Assembly (NCBI RefSeq): GCF_014596915.1
Contig: NZ_JACVWU010000008.1
Location: 186,001-250,000 of the forward strand
DNA length: 64,000 nucleotides
Direction of reading: 5' to 3'
DNA from: Streptomyces sp. TRM68416
Lineage (GTDB): Bacteria; Actinomycetota; Actinomycetes; Streptomycetales; Streptomycetaceae
A program made the position numbers and the translations under genes. Shown in pieces: positions 16,416 to 25,556 of this stretch; the first letter of the stretch is position 1, and each line of letters begins with the position of its first letter. Under the pieces are notes generated by a model, which did no database searches, was not told the origin of the DNA, and saw nothing but the letters and a program-made list of their open reading frames with translations.

Positions 16416-17261
16416 ATGTCCGAGGACGCGCAGTCGCCGGATGCACCGGGAAACGGGTCGGAGGTCGACCTGACCAAGCGGGGCGGGCCGGGCGCGCAGG
16501 GCGCCTCCGGGGGCACGCCCGCGGCGCCGAACCCCTGGGCTCCTCCGGCGTCCGAGTCCGACGGCCCCGGCAGCACCACCGCCTCGAACGCCCCGCAGTC
16601 CTGGCCGGCTCCCTCGGTGCACGACCAGCCGACGATCACGTCGATGCCGGGGACGGGAGCGGCGCCGGGCGGGCCGTGGGCCGGGCCCGGGGCGCCGGGC
16701 GGCCCCGCCTCGCCGGCCACGCCGAACGCCTCGCCCGCGGGCCCCTTCGCTCCGCCGTCCGGGCCGGTGCCGCCGAATGCTCCGTCCGGCGGTCCGTTCG
16801 CTCCGCCGGTCCCGCCGAACGCCTCGTCCCCGGACCCTTTCGCTCCTCCCGCCCCCTACCCCCACCCGCATCCCCACGCCCACTCCCACGGCGAACCCGT
16901 CCCCCCGCCCCCCATCGCGCCCGACGGGCCGGGCCCGGTGCCCTACGGCTATCCCGGTGGCTACGGCTACCCGCCCCAGGCCGGCTACGGCGGTTATGCC
17001 TGGCCCGGTGCGCAGCCGCCGCCGAGCAACGGGATGGGGACGGCCGCGCTGGTGCTCGGGATCATCTCGGCCGCCGTGTTCTGTCTGTGGCCGGTGGCCA
17101 TCCTGCTGGGCGTGCTGGCGCTGGTCTTCGGGCTGATCGGCCGGGGGAAGGCCCAGCGGCACGAGGCGACCAACCCCGGTCAGGCCCTGGCCGGGGTCAT
17201 CTGCGGCGCCGTCGGCATCGTCCTCGGCCTGGTGATGATGGTGGTCGTGATCGTGACGTGA
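16416..17261 (+). CDS. Pro/Gly-rich DUF4190-type membrane protein
   Basis: 281 residues from ATG 16416 (GAGGGGG about 8 bases upstream); an ATG at 16383 would add 11 residues. The first 210 residues are disordered: Pro/Ala/Gly-rich with repeated GPFAPP units, a His run (PHPHPHAHSHGEP) and YGYPGGYGYP-like Tyr/Gly repeats. Two close hydrophobic helices follow (TAALVLGIISAAVFCLWPVAILLGVLALVFGLIGRG and GVICGAVGIVLGLVMMVVVIV), the DUF4190 hairpin common in Streptomyces. Function unknown. The basic stretch RGKAQRHEATNPGQ between the helices is typical of the family. It is divergent from the deaminase gene. Confidence 0.8.
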   Translation: MSEDAQSPDAPGNGSEVDLTKRGGPGAQGASGGTPAAPNPWAPPASESDGPGSTTASNAPQSWPAPSVHDQPTITSMPGTGAAPGGPWAGPGAPGGPASPATPNASPAGPFAPPSGPVPPNAPSGGPFAPPVPPNASSPDPFAPPAPYPHPHPHAHSHGEPVPPPPIAPDGPGPVPYGYPGGYGYPPQAGYGGYAWPGAQPPPSNGMGTAALVLGIISAAVFCLWPVAILLGVLALVFGLIGRGKAQRHEATNPGQALAGVICGAVGIVLGLVMMVVVIVT

Positions 17262-17323
17262 GCGAAGAGGCCTCCGGCCGCTGAGCGCTCCGCTGGGAGT
17301 GCGGTGATGTGCCGTCGTTCGCC

Positions 17324-17431
17324 TGCGGGCTCGTCGTGGCTGGTCGCTCCCCCACGCTCGGCTTCGCTCGCGCGGGGGGACCCCCATCGCGGCGGAGCCG
17401 CACATCGATACAGCCCCGCGCCCGTTTGGGG
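17324..17431. repeat. Intergenic repeat family B, copy 1, interrupted by a family A unit
   Basis: GTGGCTGGTCGC (about 17336-17347) and GCGGCGGAGCCGCACATCGA onwards match the uninterrupted copy at 42059-42125. Between them, where the intact copy has only GCCCAC, lies the 41-bp family A palindromic unit. The repeat fills most of the space between two convergent genes. Confidence 0.75.
17347..17387. repeat. Short palindromic unit family A, copy 2
   Basis: Starts CTCCCCCACGCTCG and ends GGACCCCCAT. The TCCCCC and GGGGGGA ends can pair. Same family as 5365-5406 and, inverted and more diverged, 59016-59053. Confidence 0.75.
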
Positions 17432-17466
17432 CGCTGCCGCACCGCAGTCGAATGCGCCGGGGCCGC

Positions 17467-18054
17467 TCAGGCCGCCCGCAGTCTCTCCCGCGCCTCCATC
17501 AGCGCGAACCCCAGCAGGTTCGGCCCCCGCCACCGCTCCGGGGCCGTGGCCGCCTCGTCGTTCGCCGCCAGGCCGATCCCCCAGATCCGGTCCACGGGGC
17601 TCGCCTCCACCAGGACACGCTCGCCCGTGCCCAGCAGGAACGCCCGCAGCGTGTCGTCGGAGCCGAACTTGTGGACGCTGCCCTCGACCACGATCCGGAA
17701 CCGCTCACGCTCCCAGGCACCCTCGTCGAACCCACGCACCAGCCGCCCGGCGTTCTTCGCCTTCGACGGATGGTCCGCCGCGAGGACCTGCCGCTCGGCC
17801 TCGGCGTCGCCGAACAGCCGGGCCTTGCCGGCCATCATCCAGTGCTCGGCCGTCGCGTACTCCACGCCGTCCACGGTGAACGGCGACGGCCACCACTGGC
17901 TCAGACAACTCACCCCGATGCGCCCGTCGGGGCTCGGCCGGTGCCCCCAGAAGTGCACATACTTGATCCCCGCCCCCGCACGGACCGCCCTGACCAGGGC
18001 CTCCCGAGAATCGATCTTTTCCATGCACGCGAGTCTGGCACGCACCACTGACAC
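17467..18054 (-). CDS. NADAR family protein (N-glycosidase-like)
   Basis: 195 residues. GTG 18054 has AGGGAGG five bases upstream, better support than the internal ATG at 18024. Family features: YVHFWGHRP near the N-terminus, LSQWWPSPFTVDGVEYATAEHWMMAGKARLFGD (the NADAR core with catalytic-site Glu and Trp) and SPVDRIWGIGLA near the end. NADAR proteins include YbiA-type N-glycosidases acting on riboflavin biosynthesis intermediates and others that remove ADP-ribose from modified DNA; which applies cannot be read from sequence here. No riboflavin or toxin gene adjoins. It is divergent from the aldehyde dehydrogenase at 18236. Confidence 0.85.
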   Translation of the reverse strand: MSVVRARLACMEKIDSREALVRAVRAGAGIKYVHFWGHRPSPDGRIGVSCLSQWWPSPFTVDGVEYATAEHWMMAGKARLFGDAEAERQVLAADHPSKAKNAGRLVRGFDEGAWERERFRIVVEGSVHKFGSDDTLRAFLLGTGERVLVEASPVDRIWGIGLAANDEAATAPERWRGPNLLGFALMEARERLRAA

Positions 18055-18134
18055 TCCGTCCTCCCTTTTCCGTGCCGACTCGACACCTGGTCGACAGATT
18101 CCGTCGCGTAACCAAAAGGCAACAACGGAATCAC

Positions 18135-18163
18135 TTGTTGGAGTGCCATTGCTCTGTCAGGAT
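18135..18163 (+). promoter_or_regulatory. Probable promoter of the polyamine uptake and oxidation operon
   Basis: TTGTTG (18135-18140), a 17-base spacer, then CAGGAT (18158-18163). Flanking inverted repeats could be operator sites: GATTCCGT / ACGGAATC (about 18099-18132) just upstream, and GAGTGCC / GGCACTC within and after the spacer. Confidence 0.45.
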
Positions 18164-18235
18164 CGGCACTCAAATCGAGCTGGAGCTACGCCACCCGCCC
18201 CCGTGGACAGCGGGGCGAAGGCGGAGGAGAGCGAC

Positions 18236-19762
18236 ATGCACAACCCGGGCAACGCCACCCCGGAACGATTCCCCGCCGAGGAGCGCTTCGCGGCCGGTGC
18301 GCAGTACATCGCCGGCCGCCTGACGAAGGGCACCTCGGGCCGCAGCCACGCGGTCGTCGACCCGGCCACCGGCGAGGAGGTCCTCACCTACGAGCTGGCC
18401 GGCACCGACGACGTCGACGCCGCCGTCGCCGCCGCCCGCGCGGCCTTCCCCGGCTGGTCCGGGGCCACCCCGGGCGAGCGCTCCGACGCGCTGCACAGGC
18501 TGGCCGCCGTCCTCGCCGACCGCGCCGAGGAGTTCGCCCGCGCCGAGTCCCTCCAGTGCGGCAAGCCGCTGAAGCTCACCCGCGAGTTCGACGTGCCCGG
18601 CACGATCGACAACACCGCGTTCTTCGCCGGTGCCGCCCGCCACCTCCAGGGACAGTCGGCCGGCGAGTACTCCGGCGACCACACCTCGTACGTGCGCCGC
18701 GAGGCTATCGGCGTGGTCGGCTCCATCGCCCCCTGGAACTACCCCCTCCAGATGGCCGCCTGGAAGATCCTCCCGGCGATCGCCGCGGGCAACACCATCG
18801 TCCTCAAGCCCGCCGAACTCACCCCGTTCACCTCGCTGCTGTTCGCCGAGGCGTGCACCGAGGCGGGCATCCCGGACGGCGTCGTCAACATCGTCACCGG
18901 CACCGGAAAGGAGGCCGGCGAACGCCTCGTGGGCCATCCGGACGTGGCCATGACCTCCTTCACCGGGTCCACCGCGGTCGGCAAGCGCGTCGCCGAGATC
19001 GCCACCGCCACCGTCAAGCGCATTCACCTGGAGCTCGGCGGCAAGGCCCCCTTCGTCGTCTTCGACGACGCCGACCCGGAGGCCGCCGCCCACGGCGCGG
19101 TCGCGGGCGCCCTCATCAACACCGGGCAGGACTGCACCGCCGCCACGCGCGCGTACGTGCAGCGCCCGCTGTACGAGGAGTTCGTCGCGCGCACGGCCGC
19201 CCTCATGGAGACCGTCCGCCTCGGCGACCCCTTCGCCCCGGACACCGACCTCGGCCCCCTCATCTCCCACGCCCAGCGGGACCGGGTCGCCGGGTTCGTC
19301 GACCGGGCGCGTGCCTACGCGCGCGTGGTGACCGGCGGCGAGGCCCCCGACGCCAAGGGGGCGTACTACCGGCCCACCCTGGTCGCCGACGCGCCCCAGG
19401 ACAGCGAGATCGTGCAGTCCGAGATCTTCGGCCCCGTCCTCGTCGTGCTCCCCTTCGACACCGACGACGAGGGCCTCGCCCTCGCCAACGACACCCCCTA
19501 CGGGCTCGCCGCCTCCGCCTGGAGCCGTGACGTCTACCGCGCGAACCGCGCCACCCGCGAGATCAAGGCGGGCTGCGTATGGGTGAACGACCACATTCCG
19601 ATCATCAGCGAGATGCCCCACGGCGGGTACAAGGCGTCCGGCTTCGGCAAGGACATGTCCGCGTACTCGTTCGAGGAGTACACGCAGATCAAGCACGTCA
19701 TGTTCGACAACACGGCGGTCGCCGAGAAGGACTGGCACCGCACGATCTTCGGGGACCGATAG
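18236..19762 (+). CDS. Aminobutyraldehyde-type aldehyde dehydrogenase (second paralogue)
   Basis: 508 residues. ATG 18236 has GGAGGAG about 7 bases upstream. General base E266 (LELGGKAP) and nucleophile C300 (GQDCTAATRAY) are in place, with SIAPWNYPLQMAAWK in the NAD pocket and the C-terminal GFGKDMSAYSFEEYTQIKHVM. It is the same subfamily as the 10.7-kb enzyme and would oxidise the aminoaldehyde formed from putrescine to GABA. It heads the gene run with the polyamine importer (54 bases before potD) and the FAD oxidoreductase, so oxidation and import are co-regulated. Two paralogues in different units suggest different substrates or inducers. Confidence 0.87.
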   Translation: MHNPGNATPERFPAEERFAAGAQYIAGRLTKGTSGRSHAVVDPATGEEVLTYELAGTDDVDAAVAAARAAFPGWSGATPGERSDALHRLAAVLADRAEEFARAESLQCGKPLKLTREFDVPGTIDNTAFFAGAARHLQGQSAGEYSGDHTSYVRREAIGVVGSIAPWNYPLQMAAWKILPAIAAGNTIVLKPAELTPFTSLLFAEACTEAGIPDGVVNIVTGTGKEAGERLVGHPDVAMTSFTGSTAVGKRVAEIATATVKRIHLELGGKAPFVVFDDADPEAAAHGAVAGALINTGQDCTAATRAYVQRPLYEEFVARTAALMETVRLGDPFAPDTDLGPLISHAQRDRVAGFVDRARAYARVVTGGEAPDAKGAYYRPTLVADAPQDSEIVQSEIFGPVLVVLPFDTDDEGLALANDTPYGLAASAWSRDVYRANRATREIKAGCVWVNDHIPIISEMPHGGYKASGFGKDMSAYSFEEYTQIKHVMFDNTAVAEKDWHRTIFGDR

Positions 19763-19816
19763 CAGCCAGGCCGCCCGACCCGCGGCCGCCCGACCTCCCG
19801 AAAGGGCACCAAGCGC

Positions 19817-21064
19817 ATGGAGCAGTACGAGCCCGACCGCCTGTCCCCGGCCCGAGCGGCCGCCATGCGGCGCAGCCTCCTGGGCGGCAGGGCCTCCCTC
19901 ACCCGCCGTTCCCTGCTGCGCGCCTCCACCGGCGGCGCGCTCGCGGTCGGCGGTCTCGGGGCGCTGAGCGCCTGCGGTATCCCGGCCGCCGGCCGGTCCG
20001 AGGGCGGCGTGTCCGCGGACGACCGCTCGGCCGAGGAGAAGACCGTCAGCTTCTCCAACTGGACCGAGTACATGGACGTCGACGAGAGCGAGAAGCACCA
20101 CCCCACGCTCGACGCCTTCACCGAGCGGACCGGCATCAAGGTCAAGTACACCGAGGACATCAACGACAACGTCGAGTTCTTCGGCAAGATCAAGCCGCAG
20201 CTGGCGGCCGGCCAGGACACCGGCCGCGACCTCATCTGCGTCACCGACTGGCTGGCCGCCCGCCTGATCCGCCTCGGCTGGGTCCAGAAACTGGACCCGT
20301 CCAACCTGCCCAACGCCTACGCCAACCTGTCGTCGCAGTTCCGCTCCCCGGACTGGGACCCGGGCCGCGCCTACTCCTACGTATGGCAGGGCATCTCCAC
20401 GGTCATCGCTTACAACAAGAAGTCGCTCGACGGCGTCGAGGTGAAGACGGTCTCCGACCTGCTCGACAACCCCAAGCTCAAGGGCAAGGTCGGCTTCCTC
20501 CAGGAGATGCGCGACAGCATCGGCATGACCCTGCTCGACATGGGCAAGGACCCGGGCAGCTTCACCGCCGACGACTTCGACGCGGCCGTCGCCCGCATCC
20601 AGAAGGCCGTCGACAAGGGCCAGATCCGCCGCTTCACCGGCAACGACTACACCTCCGACCTGACCAGCGGCGACTTCGCCGCCTGCATCGCCTGGGCCGG
20701 AGACGTCGTCCAGCTCAAGGCGGACAGCCCGGACATCGACTTCATCATCCCGGACAGCGGCTACATCACCTCGACCGACAACCTGCTCATCCCCAACAAG
20801 GCCCGGCACAAGACGAACGCCGAGCGGCTCATCGACTACTACTACGAGCCCAGGGCGGCCGCCGAACTCGCCGCGTACATCAACTACGTCTGCCCCGTCG
20901 ACGGCGTCCGGGAGGAACTGGCGAAGATCGACGAGGACGCGGCGGCCAACCCGCTGATCATCCCCGACAAGGAGATGGCCGCGAAGTCCCGTGCCTTCCG
21001 CTCGCTGAGCGCGAAGGAAGAGACGGAATTCGAAGCCAAGTTCGCGAAGCTGCTGGGGGCGTGA
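19817..21064 (+). CDS. potD: Polyamine ABC transporter substrate-binding lipoprotein (PotD-like)
   Basis: 415 residues. A twin-arginine signal (TRRSLLR near residue 30) followed by a hydrophobic stretch and lipobox LSAC predicts Tat export and lipid anchoring. The mature protein has PotD/PotF landmarks: SFSNWTEYMD at the start of the first lobe, LICVTDWLAARLI, YSYVWQGISTVIAYN and SGDFAACIAWAGD, where acidic and aromatic residues contact the amines. Gene order D-A-B-C with overlapping ends is that of spermidine/putrescine importers. The adjacent oxidoreductase and dehydrogenase support putrescine or spermidine as the ligand. Confidence 0.9.
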   Translation: MEQYEPDRLSPARAAAMRRSLLGGRASLTRRSLLRASTGGALAVGGLGALSACGIPAAGRSEGGVSADDRSAEEKTVSFSNWTEYMDVDESEKHHPTLDAFTERTGIKVKYTEDINDNVEFFGKIKPQLAAGQDTGRDLICVTDWLAARLIRLGWVQKLDPSNLPNAYANLSSQFRSPDWDPGRAYSYVWQGISTVIAYNKKSLDGVEVKTVSDLLDNPKLKGKVGFLQEMRDSIGMTLLDMGKDPGSFTADDFDAAVARIQKAVDKGQIRRFTGNDYTSDLTSGDFAACIAWAGDVVQLKADSPDIDFIIPDSGYITSTDNLLIPNKARHKTNAERLIDYYYEPRAAAELAAYINYVCPVDGVREELAKIDEDAAANPLIIPDKEMAAKSRAFRSLSAKEETEFEAKFAKLLGA

Positions 21065-22239
21065 CCGACATGACGAACACGAACGACAACACCGGTGACG
21101 TCCGCCTGTCGGGCATCAGCAAGACGTACGGCAACGGCTTCACCGCCGTCCACCCGCTCGACCTGACCGTGCCGCAGGGCTCCTTCTTCGCGCTGCTCGG
21201 CGCCTCCGGCTGCGGAAAGACCACCACCCTGCGCATGATCGCCGGACTCGAGGAGCCCACCACCGGCACGGTCTCCCTCGGCGACCAGGACGTCACCCGC
21301 CTGCCGCCCTACAAACGCCCCGTGAACACGGTCTTCCAGTCCTACGCCCTCTTCCCGCACCTCGACATCTTCGAGAACGTCGCCTTCGGTCTGCGTCGGC
21401 GCGGCATCAAGAGCGTGAAGAAGCAGGTCGAGGAGATGCTCGACCTGGTCCAGCTCGGCGAGCAGGCGCGCAAGAAGCCGCACCAGCTCTCCGGCGGCCA
21501 GCAGCAGCGCGTCGCGGTCGCCCGCGCGCTGATCAACCACCCCAAGGTGCTCCTCCTCGACGAGCCCCTCGGCGCCCTCGACCTCAAGCTGCGCCGCCAG
21601 ATGCAGCTGGAGCTCAAGCGCATCCAGACCGAGGTCGGCATCACCTTCGTGCACGTCACGCACGACCAGGAGGAGGCCATGACGATGGCCGACACGGTCG
21701 CCGTGATGAACGCGGGCCGCGTCGAGCAGCTCGGCGCCCCCGCCGACCTGTACGAGAACCCGAGGACCACCTTCGTCGCCAACTTCCTCGGCACCTCCAA
21801 CCTCATCGAGGCCGAGATCGACACGAGGAACGGCGGCGACATCGTCCTCAAGGCCGGCGGCGGCAAGCTGGTCCTGCCCGAGGCGCGCTGCTCGGCCCCC
21901 ACCACGACCGGCGGCAAGGTGCTGGTCGGCGTACGCCCGGAGAAGATCTCCCTCACCCACGCCGACGACGCGGGCGAGATCCCGGACGGTCGCAACCGCG
22001 TCACCGGCACGATCGCGGACGCGTCCTTCATCGGCGTCTCCACGCAGTACGTCATCGACAGCCCCGTCTGCCCCGAGTTCGCGGTCTACGCCCAGAACGT
22101 CGACCGTGACACGCGACTGGTGCCCGGCGCCGAGGTCGTCCTGCACTGGAGCCCGGCGCACACCTTCGGGCTCGACGCGGCGCAGTCCCTGCTTGCTGGG
22201 ACAGTGGGCTCCGCGGGCACCGAGGAAGAGGCGGTCTGA
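21061..22239 (+). CDS. potA: Polyamine ABC transporter ATP-binding protein
   Basis: 392 residues from GTG 21061, which overlaps the potD stop (GTGA); ATG 21070 is the alternative. All nucleotide-binding motifs are canonical: GASGCGKTT, Q-loop FQSYALFPH, LSGGQQQR, LLLDEPLGALD and VTHDQEEA. From about residue 250 there is a TOBE domain (VGVRPEKISLTHAD), typical of PotA/MalK ATPases. It drives import through the next two gene products. The stop overlaps the potB start by one base, so coupling runs through the operon. Confidence 0.93.
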   Translation: MTDMTNTNDNTGDVRLSGISKTYGNGFTAVHPLDLTVPQGSFFALLGASGCGKTTTLRMIAGLEEPTTGTVSLGDQDVTRLPPYKRPVNTVFQSYALFPHLDIFENVAFGLRRRGIKSVKKQVEEMLDLVQLGEQARKKPHQLSGGQQQRVAVARALINHPKVLLLDEPLGALDLKLRRQMQLELKRIQTEVGITFVHVTHDQEEAMTMADTVAVMNAGRVEQLGAPADLYENPRTTFVANFLGTSNLIEAEIDTRNGGDIVLKAGGGKLVLPEARCSAPTTTGGKVLVGVRPEKISLTHADDAGEIPDGRNRVTGTIADASFIGVSTQYVIDSPVCPEFAVYAQNVDRDTRLVPGAEVVLHWSPAHTFGLDAAQSLLAGTVGSAGTEEEAV

Positions 22240-23171
22240 TGGCTGCCACGCTCACCGACGCGCCGCCGCCGCTGGCGCCCGCCACCCCCGAGAAGAAGCC
22301 CCCGCGCAGGCGCGGCCGCTGGACGCCGTACCTCCTGCTGCTGCCCGGCCTCGCCTGGCTGCTGGTCTTCTTCGCGCTGCCGATGGTCTACCAGGCCTCC
22401 ACCTCCGTACAGACCGGCTCCCTGGAGCAGGGCTACGAGGTCACCTGGCGCTTCGCGACCTACTGGGACGCGCTGACCGAGTACTACCCGCAGTTCCTGC
22501 GGTCGGTGCTGTACGCCGGTTCCGCCACGGTCCTCTGTCTGCTGCTGGGCTACCCGCTGGCCTACCTGATCGCGTTCCGGGCCGGCCGCTGGCGGAACCT
22601 GATCATGATCCTGGTGATCGCGCCGTTCTTCACCAGCTTCCTGATCCGCACCCTGGCCTGGAAGACGATCCTCGCGGACAGCGGCCCGGTCGTCAGCGCG
22701 CTGAACTCGCTGCACGTCCTGGACGTCACCAGCTGGCTCGGCATGACCGCCGGCGACCGGGTGCTGGCCACCCCGCTGGCGGTGATCTGCGGTCTGACGT
22801 ACAACTTCCTGCCGTTCATGATCCTTCCGCTGTACACCTCGCTGGAGCGCATCGACCCGAGGCTGCACGAGGCGGCGGGCGACCTGTACGCGAGACCGGT
22901 CACGACCTTCCGCAGGGTCACCTTCCCGCTGTCGATGCCCGGTGTCGTCTCCGGCACCCTGCTGACGTTCATCCCGGCCGCCGGTGACTACGTGAACGCC
23001 GATCTGCTCGGCTCCACCGACACCCGCATGATCGGAAACGTCATCCAGTCGCAGTTCCTGCGGATCCTCGACTATCCGACGGCGGCGGCACTCTCCTTCA
23101 TCCTGATGTTCGCGATCCTGATCATGGTGACGCTGTACATCCGCAAGTCCGGCACGGAGGATCTGGTTTAA
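22239..23171 (+). CDS. potB: Polyamine ABC transporter permease, PotB-like
   Basis: 310 residues with six predicted helices. The first follows a Pro/Arg-rich cytoplasmic leader (KKPPRRRGRWTPYLLLLPGLAWLLVFFALP). The EAA loop LHEAAGDLYARPVTTFRRVTFPLSMPGV is near residues 206-233. PotB features include FFTSFLIRTLAWKTIL and TFIPAAGDYVNADLLG in the later helices. The ATG at 22239 sits in TGATG with the potA stop, and the TAA stop is followed directly by the potC ATG. It forms the translocation pore with PotC. Confidence 0.92.
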   Translation: MAATLTDAPPPLAPATPEKKPPRRRGRWTPYLLLLPGLAWLLVFFALPMVYQASTSVQTGSLEQGYEVTWRFATYWDALTEYYPQFLRSVLYAGSATVLCLLLGYPLAYLIAFRAGRWRNLIMILVIAPFFTSFLIRTLAWKTILADSGPVVSALNSLHVLDVTSWLGMTAGDRVLATPLAVICGLTYNFLPFMILPLYTSLERIDPRLHEAAGDLYARPVTTFRRVTFPLSMPGVVSGTLLTFIPAAGDYVNADLLGSTDTRMIGNVIQSQFLRILDYPTAAALSFILMFAILIMVTLYIRKSGTEDLV

Positions 23172-23972
23172 ATGGCCTTCGTCAATTGGCTCAAGCGCAA
23201 TTTCGTCGTCATCGCGGGTCTTTTCACGCTCGGATACCTGCTGCTGCCGAACGTCGTCGTGACGGTGTTCTCCTTCAACAATCCGAAGGGGCGCTTCAAC
23301 TACGAGTGGCAGGAGTTCTCCACCGAGGCGTGGACCGACCCGTGCGGTGTGTCCGGCCTGTGCTCCTCGCTGAGCCTCAGCCTCCAGATCGCCCTCTGGG
23401 CGACACTGGGCGCCACCGCCCTCGGCACGATGATCGCCTTCGCGCTGGTCCGCTACCGGTTCCGGGCGCGCGGCGCCATCAACTCGCTGATCTTCATGCC
23501 GATGGCCATGCCCGAGGTCGTCATGGCCGCCTCGCTGCTCACCCTGTTCCTCAACATGGGCGTCCAGCTGGGCTTCTGGACGATCCTCATCGCCCACATC
23601 ATGTTCTGCCTCAGCTTCGTCGTGACGGCCGTCAAGGCGCGCGTCATGTCGATGGACCCGCGGCTGGAGCAGGCCGCGCAGGACCTCTACGCCGGCCCGT
23701 TCCAGACCTTCGTGCGGGTCACCCTGCCGATCGCGGCACCCGGAATCGCCGCGGGCGCGCTGCTCGCCTTCGCGCTCTCCTTCGACGATTTCATCATCAC
23801 CAATTTCAACGCGGGCTCGACCGTCACCTTCCCCATGTTCGTGTGGGGCTCGGCGCAGCGCGGAACGCCCGTTCAGATCAATGTCATCGGTACGGCCATG
23901 TTCATCGTCGCCGTACTGTTCGTGCTGGTGTCGATGACGATCACCAGCCGCCGCAACAAGCAAAAGGCGTAG
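23172..23972 (+). CDS. potC: Polyamine ABC transporter permease, PotC-like
   Basis: 266 residues with six helices. The EAA loop is LEQAAQDLYAGPFQTFVRVTLPIAAPGI, and the following ALSFDDFIITNFNAG is characteristic of PotC. The ATG immediately follows the potB stop with no spacer. A small periplasmic loop (EFSTEAWTDPCGVSGLCSS) carries two cysteines, which is unusual and could form a disulfide outside the cell. Fifty bases separate it from the oxidoreductase gene, probably in the same transcript. Confidence 0.92.
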   Translation: MAFVNWLKRNFVVIAGLFTLGYLLLPNVVVTVFSFNNPKGRFNYEWQEFSTEAWTDPCGVSGLCSSLSLSLQIALWATLGATALGTMIAFALVRYRFRARGAINSLIFMPMAMPEVVMAASLLTLFLNMGVQLGFWTILIAHIMFCLSFVVTAVKARVMSMDPRLEQAAQDLYAGPFQTFVRVTLPIAAPGIAAGALLAFALSFDDFIITNFNAGSTVTFPMFVWGSAQRGTPVQINVIGTAMFIVAVLFVLVSMTITSRRNKQKA

Positions 23973-24021
23973 GCCTTTTCGGGAATCCCCCGTAGAGAAT
24001 CCCCCGTAGGGAGTTGAAATC

Positions 24022-25440
24022 ATGGCCCCAAGCGCCATGAGCCGTTGGACAAAGGCACTTTCCGAAGCCCAGCCGGTCCCGTACTGGCTGGACGACCCCG
24101 GCAAGCCCCACCCCGAGCCCGCCCTCACCGGCGCCGAGACCTGCGACCTGCTGGTCGTCGGCGGCGGGTACAGCGGACTGTGGACCGCGCTCCTCGCCAA
24201 GGAACGCGACCCGCAGCGGGACGTGGTCCTGCTGGAGGGCCGCGAGGTGGGCTGGGCCGCCTCGGGCCGCAACGGCGGATTCTGCGCCGCCTCCCTCACC
24301 CACGGGCTGGCCAACGGACTGGCCCGCTGGCCGGACGAGATCCACACCCTGGAGCGGCTGGGCGCCCGCAACCTCGACGAGATCGAGGCGGCGGTCGCCC
24401 GCTACTCCCTGGACTGCGACTTCGAGCGCACCGGCGAGATCGACGTGGCGACCGAGACGTACCAGGCGTGGGAACTGCGCGACTGGTACGAGGAGATCGA
24501 GCGTCGGGGGCTCGCCGAGGGCGTGGAGTTCCTGGACGCCGACGCGGTGCGGGCACAGGTCGACTCGCCCACGTTCCAGGCGGGTCTGTACGATCGCCGG
24601 GGCGTCGCCATGCTCAACCCCGCCAAACTCGCCTGGGGCCTGAAGCGGGCCTGCGTCCGGCTCGGCGTCCGCGTCCACGAGCACACCCCCGCCCTCACCC
24701 TGAAGCCGTACGGCGCCGGGATGGCCGTACGCACCCCCTACGGCCGGATCCGCGCCCGGCAGGTCGCGCTCGGCACGAACGTCTTCCCCAACCTGGTCAA
24801 GCGCGTGCGGGCGTACACCGTCCCGGTCTACGACTACGCGCTGATGACCGAGCCGCTCACCGACGAGCAGCTCAAGGCGGTCGGCTGGCGCGGCCGGCAG
24901 GGCCTCGGGGACAGCGCCAACCAGTTCCACTACTTCCGGCTCTCCGCCGACAACCGCATCCTGTGGGGTGGCTACGACGCCATCTACCCCTACGGCGGCC
25001 GGGTGCGCGCCGAGTACGACGACCGCCCGGAGACGTACGCCAAGCTCGCCGGCCACTTCTTCACCTGCTTCCCGCAGCTGGAGGGCGTCCGCTTCACGCA
25101 CGCCTGGGGCGGCGCGATCGACACCTGCTCGCGCTTCTCGGCGTTCTTCGGCACCGCACACCACGGGAAGGTGGCGTACGCGGCGGGGTACACCGGCCTC
25201 GGGGTCGGCGCCACCCGCTTCGGCGCGGACGTGATGCTGGACCTGCTGTCGGGCGAGGAGACCGAGCGCACCTCGCTCGACATGGTCCGCAAGAAGCCGC
25301 TGCCCTTCCCGCCGGAGCCGTTCGCCTGGACCGGCATCGCCCTCACCAAGTGGTCGCTGGCCCGGGCCGACCGGCACGGCGGGCGGCGCAACCTGTGGCT
25401 GAAGACCATGGACCGGCTCGGGCTGGGCTTCGACAGCTGA
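24022..25440 (+). CDS. FAD-dependent oxidoreductase, gamma-glutamylputrescine oxidase-like
   Basis: 472 residues, DAO/PuuB type. The dinucleotide fold is near residues 40-65 (CDLLVVGGGYSGLWTALLAKERDP), followed by VVLLEGREVGWAASGRNGGFC, where the ASGRNGG motif contacts FAD in this family. The C-terminal FAD loop is AYAAGYTGLGVGATRFGADVMLDL. ATG 24022 has GGGAG about 7 bases upstream. Relatives oxidise gamma-glutamylputrescine or similar N-substituted amines, giving an aldehyde and H2O2. Placement after potDABC makes polyamine oxidation the best guess. No glutamylputrescine synthetase (PuuA) lies in the window, so free diamine or another secondary amine may be the substrate. Confidence 0.83.
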   Translation: MAPSAMSRWTKALSEAQPVPYWLDDPGKPHPEPALTGAETCDLLVVGGGYSGLWTALLAKERDPQRDVVLLEGREVGWAASGRNGGFCAASLTHGLANGLARWPDEIHTLERLGARNLDEIEAAVARYSLDCDFERTGEIDVATETYQAWELRDWYEEIERRGLAEGVEFLDADAVRAQVDSPTFQAGLYDRRGVAMLNPAKLAWGLKRACVRLGVRVHEHTPALTLKPYGAGMAVRTPYGRIRARQVALGTNVFPNLVKRVRAYTVPVYDYALMTEPLTDEQLKAVGWRGRQGLGDSANQFHYFRLSADNRILWGGYDAIYPYGGRVRAEYDDRPETYAKLAGHFFTCFPQLEGVRFTHAWGGAIDTCSRFSAFFGTAHHGKVAYAAGYTGLGVGATRFGADVMLDLLSGEETERTSLDMVRKKPLPFPPEPFAWTGIALTKWSLARADRHGGRRNLWLKTMDRLGLGFDS

Positions 25441-25556
25441 CACCGTGACCCACTTCACTCCGACGAGTGAAGGAAACCCGCGTAATGCCCGCCGGGTGAC
25501 CTCCCTCTCCCTCGTGACGCAGAAGGCGTCCACGTTGGAAGAAGGAGGTTCCCGTC

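Noticed and set aside
14489..16720. One 743-residue fusion of deaminase and phosphodiesterase
   Set aside because: The phosphodiesterase starts at its own ATG overlapping the deaminase stop; the long frame is only continuous because the deaminase is read out of frame.
22086..24371. A 761-residue minus-strand open frame
   Set aside because: Antisense to potA, potB and potC; low-complexity Arg/Gln/Asp-rich translation.
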